The notes beneath the pieces were generated by a model. The model made no database searches and was not told the origin of the DNA. It worked only from the letters and a program-made list of their open reading frames with translations. The position numbers and the translations under genes were made by a program. A stretch of DNA of 64,000 bases. It comes from Oceanispirochaeta sp. M1 (lineage in GTDB: Bacteria > Spirochaetota > Spirochaetia > DSM-2461). The DNA is taken from NCBI RefSeq assembly GCF_003346715.1, contig NZ_QQPQ01000007.1, forward strand, positions 124,001 to 188,000, written 5' to 3'. Positions 60,931 to 64,000 of the stretch are shown piece after piece (position 1 is the stretch's first letter; each line of letters begins with the position of its first letter).

Positions 60931-62430
60931 ATGAAAACATTTGTTAAAACCCTGATTATTCTCAGCTATACTCTCCTTCTGGGAACCCTTATATTTCTTG
61001 AATTCTATAACAGCCGACTCCTACCCATACTTATTCCTCAGCTGATAATTACATTCCTCATCTCCTATCCTGCCAGTCGTCTCTACTTCAGAAAGATGAA
61101 TAATGACCGTGAACGGCTTATTGAAAAAATTTACTTTGACAGAATAACAGGTCTTCCCAACAGAGAGAAACTCCGCCTCGATTCTGCCCGCTCCGACTCG
61201 GTTCTTTATCTTATAAATATTGATTCCTTCAAGGAAGTTAATGATTTTTACGGGAATGCAGTGGGAGATGCGGTCATACAGTCTCTGGCCAAGAGACTGA
61301 GAAGTCTGGCACGTTCTTCCCATTCCCGCTTATTTGATGGAGTTGAGCTCTACAAGCTTGAGATAGACGAGTTTGCCTTCCTGTTTAACTATTCTCCCGA
61401 TATTGAACGGGTGCACCGCACGGCTGATGTTATTATAGAGATGGTAAATGATTATCCCTTTCAGGTAGAGAATACGGAAATAACAATTACCATAACCCTC
61501 GGGGTTGCTTCTGTTAATGATAAAGAGCTTCTTGAAGAATTCAGCATCAGAACTCCGGGTATTCTTGCTCAGGCTGATATGGCACTGAAAAGAGCAAAAG
61601 AGAAGCATGCTTCCTTTCTAGTTTATCATCACGCCATGGATATTCCCCGTGAATATGCCGAAAACATACGCTGGACCCATGAAGTCAAACAGTCCATAAA
61701 GGAAGACCGGGTTTTCCCTTATTATCAGCCTATCATCAATAACAGAACAGGTCTCATTGAAAAGTTTGAATGTCTGATGCGGATTATCGATGAAGAAGAA
61801 AATATTATATATCCCGAAACATTTCTGAAAATATCCAAACGCTCCCGTCAGTATCCTACCTTGTCGCGGATAATGCTCCGGAAGATCATCAGGGAAATGA
61901 AGAATACTACAAAGGATTATTCTTTCAATATTTCTGTTGAAGATATTCAGAACAGGGATACTGTTATGTTTATACGCCGGATTCTGGAAAATCACTGGAA
62001 GGAAGCTCCCAGGATCATATTCGAGATTCTGGAGAGTGAGAATATTGAGGGTGTTCCCGAGGTTCCTGAGTTTATCCGTCTTGTAAAGGATTATGGATGC
62101 TCCATCGCCCTTGATGACTTCGGAACAGGTTACTCCAACTTTAATTACATCATGGCTCTGGAAGTGGACCTGATTAAGATTGATGCATCAATTATCCGTA
62201 ATCTGGATAGTGACAAGAATGCCATGGCCATCGCCGAAACAATTGTGGGTTTTGCCAGAAGGACCGGAACTAGAACTGTTGCCGAATATGTCCATTCCCA
62301 GGAGATCTATGATATTGTCCGTTCTATCGGGATTGATTACTCTCAGGGTTTTTTTCTGGGAAAACCGGAATCGGATTCTACTAGAGTGGAGATCAGAACT
62401 GAAGCTATCCCTTCCGTTTCAGGCCGATAA
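60931..62430 (+). CDS. Degenerate-GGDEF/EAL cyclic-di-GMP phosphodiesterase candidate
   Basis: A 499-residue membrane protein. Two N-terminal helices (about 5-24, 30-48), then a GGDEF-type domain (about 60-230) with FDRITGLPNREKL but EIDEF in place of GGDEF, so cyclase activity is unlikely. The EAL domain (about 245-490) has ECLMR in place of EALLR, FNISVED, FEILESE, ALDDFGTGYSNFNYI, LIKIDASII and DYSQGFFLGKP. Most metal and catalytic residues are present, so it is probably an active c-di-GMP phosphodiesterase. It may regulate motility or attachment. Confidence 0.9.
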   Translation: MKTFVKTLIILSYTLLLGTLIFLEFYNSRLLPILIPQLIITFLISYPASRLYFRKMNNDRERLIEKIYFDRITGLPNREKLRLDSARSDSVLYLINIDSFKEVNDFYGNAVGDAVIQSLAKRLRSLARSSHSRLFDGVELYKLEIDEFAFLFNYSPDIERVHRTADVIIEMVNDYPFQVENTEITITITLGVASVNDKELLEEFSIRTPGILAQADMALKRAKEKHASFLVYHHAMDIPREYAENIRWTHEVKQSIKEDRVFPYYQPIINNRTGLIEKFECLMRIIDEEENIIYPETFLKISKRSRQYPTLSRIMLRKIIREMKNTTKDYSFNISVEDIQNRDTVMFIRRILENHWKEAPRIIFEILESENIEGVPEVPEFIRLVKDYGCSIALDDFGTGYSNFNYIMALEVDLIKIDASIIRNLDSDKNAMAIAETIVGFARRTGTRTVAEYVHSQEIYDIVRSIGIDYSQGFFLGKPESDSTRVEIRTEAIPSVSGR

Positions 62431-62998
62431 GGTAGTATTCGAATGATTCCTTTCGAACTGCCTTGGGTTTTAATTTTTTTACCTGTTCAAATTCATCTTT
62501 CATTTTGTCAAAAATCTCAGTTTCATCACCGCCCTGAAAAACCTTGACCGTGAAATTTCCTCCGGGTTTAAGCCATTCCAGTGAAAAATTGAGAATCTGT
62601 TCAACAAGATCATAAGAGCGGCGTGTATCCATCAGACGGTTGCCCGTGGTTGAAGGAGCCGCATCGCTGATAATAACGTCAAAGGGGCCCCATTGAGAGA
62701 GCTCCCCTCTGATCTCTTCCGAGAATACATCACCCTGAATGAAATGGAGTTCTCCATTGGCTCTGAATTTTCCCAGAGGCTTAAGATCGGCACCTACCAC
62801 TATCCCCTTTCCTTTAAGGAGTTTCAGGCAGTACTGGGTCCAGCTTCCGGGGGATGCTCCAATATCCAGTACAGTATCTCCGCTGTTGATCAGTTTTGTC
62901 TTATTCTGAATCTCTTCCAGTTTAAAAACTGAACGGGCCATATAGCCCTCTTTTTTTGCTTTCTGGGTGTAAAAATCCGGACGGGTCCTGTTGGACAT
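62405..62998 (-). CDS. rlmE: RlmE/FtsJ 23S rRNA 2'-O-methyltransferase
   Basis: Methylates U2552 of 23S rRNA in known members; 197 residues. It has RPDFYTQKAKKEGYMARSVFKL-type N-terminus (Lys of the K-D-K-E tetrad), SAM motif VLDIGASPGSWTQYCL (about residues 43-58), DVIISDAAPSTTGN (Asp) and FTVKVFQGGDETEIF (Lys), and ends with a typical RKESFEYYLIG. It overlaps the convergent GGDEF/EAL gene by 26 nt. Confidence 0.93.
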   Translation of the reverse strand: MSNRTRPDFYTQKAKKEGYMARSVFKLEEIQNKTKLINSGDTVLDIGASPGSWTQYCLKLLKGKGIVVGADLKPLGKFRANGELHFIQGDVFSEEIRGELSQWGPFDVIISDAAPSTTGNRLMDTRRSYDLVEQILNFSLEWLKPGGNFTVKVFQGGDETEIFDKMKDEFEQVKKLKPKAVRKESFEYYLIGLKRKG

Positions 62999-63073
62999 AG
63001 TGTGGTCTCCTTCTATAATGGGTTTAAGAAACTGCAGTCAAACCCTGCAGGTATTATCAGCAAGGGGACGAAT

Positions 63074-64000
63074 ATGGATCAGTATAGCCAGAGATTGGAA
63101 AAAATTGAAGAGGAACTGTACAACCTGATGCCCCGGAAGGCCGGAGATTCCTGGCTCACAGGAATGACCGATTCTCTTTCTGCTGATGTACCGCCTTCTA
63201 TGATTGACCGTTTCCATGCTCCGGGACTGGAACTCCTTGAACGGGGAGGGAAACGCTGGCGCCCCCTTGTGATGGTTCTGTGCTGCGAAGCAGCAGGCGG
63301 CCGGGGAGAAGATGTTTATCCTCTTACTCCCCTGGTGGAGATGGCTCATAACGGAAGTCTGATTGTAGATGATATCGAAGACAAGTCTGAGGAGAGACGC
63401 GGTAAGCCCGCTGTTCATCTACTCTACGGTGAAGATCTCTCCATCAATGCGGGAAACCTCATGTATTTTAATGCCACCGCTCTGATCCGTCATCAGCAGG
63501 ATATGGATGATTCTCTGAAATATAAAATACTGGATGCCTACTGCGACAGCCTGAGGCGTCTTCATTTCGGGCAGGGTCTCGATATCCAATGGCACAACGA
63601 TCATAAGAGCGTACCAGATGTTCCCGTATACCTTCAGATGTGCCGCTTCAAGACTGGTGCTCTGGCTCGTTTTGCAGCCTATGCAGGCTGTCTTATGGGT
63701 GGGGGGGATCAGGAACTCTGCCAAAAGGCGGCTGAGAGCTGGGAGAAGGCGGGAGTCGGTTTTCAGATACTTGATGATGTGAAAAACCTGACCACAGGAA
63801 ATCCCGGAAAACACAGAGGTGACGATATTGTGGAAGGGAAGAAAAGCCTTCCTGTTATACTCTTTCATCAGCAGGCGGGAGACAGGTTCAAGGATTTTGC
63901 AGAGTTAATGGAGAAAGCCGGAGAAAAGGGAATCGATAAGGGTGTGGATGAAGTGGAAGCCGCAATTTCTATGCTGGAGGAGAGCGGAACCATAAAGGGC
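63074..64000 (+). CDS. Polyprenyl (farnesyl/geranylgeranyl-type) diphosphate synthase, 3' end outside window
   Basis: Prenyl-chain synthase for quinone, carotenoid or undecaprenyl precursors. The ATG at 63074 has AGGGG upstream; 309 residues are visible. The frame has GGKRWRPLVMV, the first Asp motif SLIVDDIEDKSEERRGKPAVH (in parts; DDIED, about residues 97-101) and YLQMCRFKTGAL. The second Asp motif reads DDVKN in place of DDxxD (about residue 235), and the expected GKxxxD follows as GEG-like KSLP. The gene continues past the right edge. Product chain length cannot be told from what is seen. Confidence 0.88.
   Translation, partial: MDQYSQRLEKIEEELYNLMPRKAGDSWLTGMTDSLSADVPPSMIDRFHAPGLELLERGGKRWRPLVMVLCCEAAGGRGEDVYPLTPLVEMAHNGSLIVDDIEDKSEERRGKPAVHLLYGEDLSINAGNLMYFNATALIRHQQDMDDSLKYKILDAYCDSLRRLHFGQGLDIQWHNDHKSVPDVPVYLQMCRFKTGALARFAAYAGCLMGGGDQELCQKAAESWEKAGVGFQILDDVKNLTTGNPGKHRGDDIVEGKKSLPVILFHQQAGDRFKDFAELMEKAGEKGIDKGVDEVEAAISMLEESGTIKG

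Noticed and set aside
1-64000. CRISPR array, prophage, insertion sequence or integron
   Set aside because: No regularly spaced repeats, transposase, integrase or terminal repeats were seen; the repeats found are two-copy operators and hairpins.

Overview
The window looks like chromosome from a free-living, probably anaerobic or fermentative spirochaete, close in style to the marine Spirochaetaceae (Oceanispirochaeta/Spirochaeta type). This is inferred from the gene set and from signal peptides ending in spirochaete-style AxGxQ(E/D) sequences. No rRNA, CRISPR array, phage or intact insertion sequence was seen. One tRNA-Leu(CAG) is present.

Region 1 (1-7862, minus strand) is one tightly packed operon that matches the selenium-dependent molybdenum hydroxylase (SDMH) maturation set: kamA-like radical SAM, a small Cys-cluster protein, yqeC, an XdhC-YqeB fusion, an EF2568-type cysteine desulfurase, selD (Cys form), a DUF3343 Se/S carrier, yedF and sbcD. 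The hydroxylase itself and selA/selB are not in the window. Region 2 (7900-18100) holds a wrecked CPA1 antiporter, a zinc-ribbon protein, a PspC protein, a four-gene YehZYXW-type osmolyte ABC transporter, an acetate transporter, a chemoreceptor and cstA.

Region 3 (18211-32148, minus strand) is a citrate module. It contains tctCBA (tripartite tricarboxylate uptake), an HTCS-like propeller histidine kinase plus LuxR-type response regulator, citCDEFGX (citrate lyase, its ligase and prosthetic-group enzymes) and an NhaC antiporter. The promoters of tctC and citC carry the same operator-like element, TGTAGGA-N4-TCCTACA preceded 23 bp away by another (A/T)GTAGGA half-site. The best explanation is that the embedded two-component system controls uptake and cleavage together. 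This is the most interesting new observation in the window.

Region 4 (32333-39220) is mixed: a BaiN-type flavoprotein, pyruvate kinase, an MnmC-type methyltransferase with no conventional start codon, galE, a GPH sugar symporter and a small membrane Cys-motif protein. Region 5 (39415-46628) is a glycan operon under a LacI repressor with two identical operators: two LplB/YtcP-like permeases, a solute-binding protein, a GH2 beta-galactosidase-like enzyme and the repressor.

Region 6 (46772-64000) is mostly conserved housekeeping and regulation: tRNA-Leu, a YmdB homologue that has lost nearly all its metal ligands, an RseC-like protein, cheB and cheR, lptC-lptA-lptB-rpoN-hpf, hprK-ptsH-DUF4390-ntrY-ntrX-lexA-holA, a degenerate-GGDEF/EAL protein, rlmE and a polyprenyl synthase cut by the window end. 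Most gene starts were reset by eye using ribosome-binding sites. Family names come from motif recognition, not database searches.
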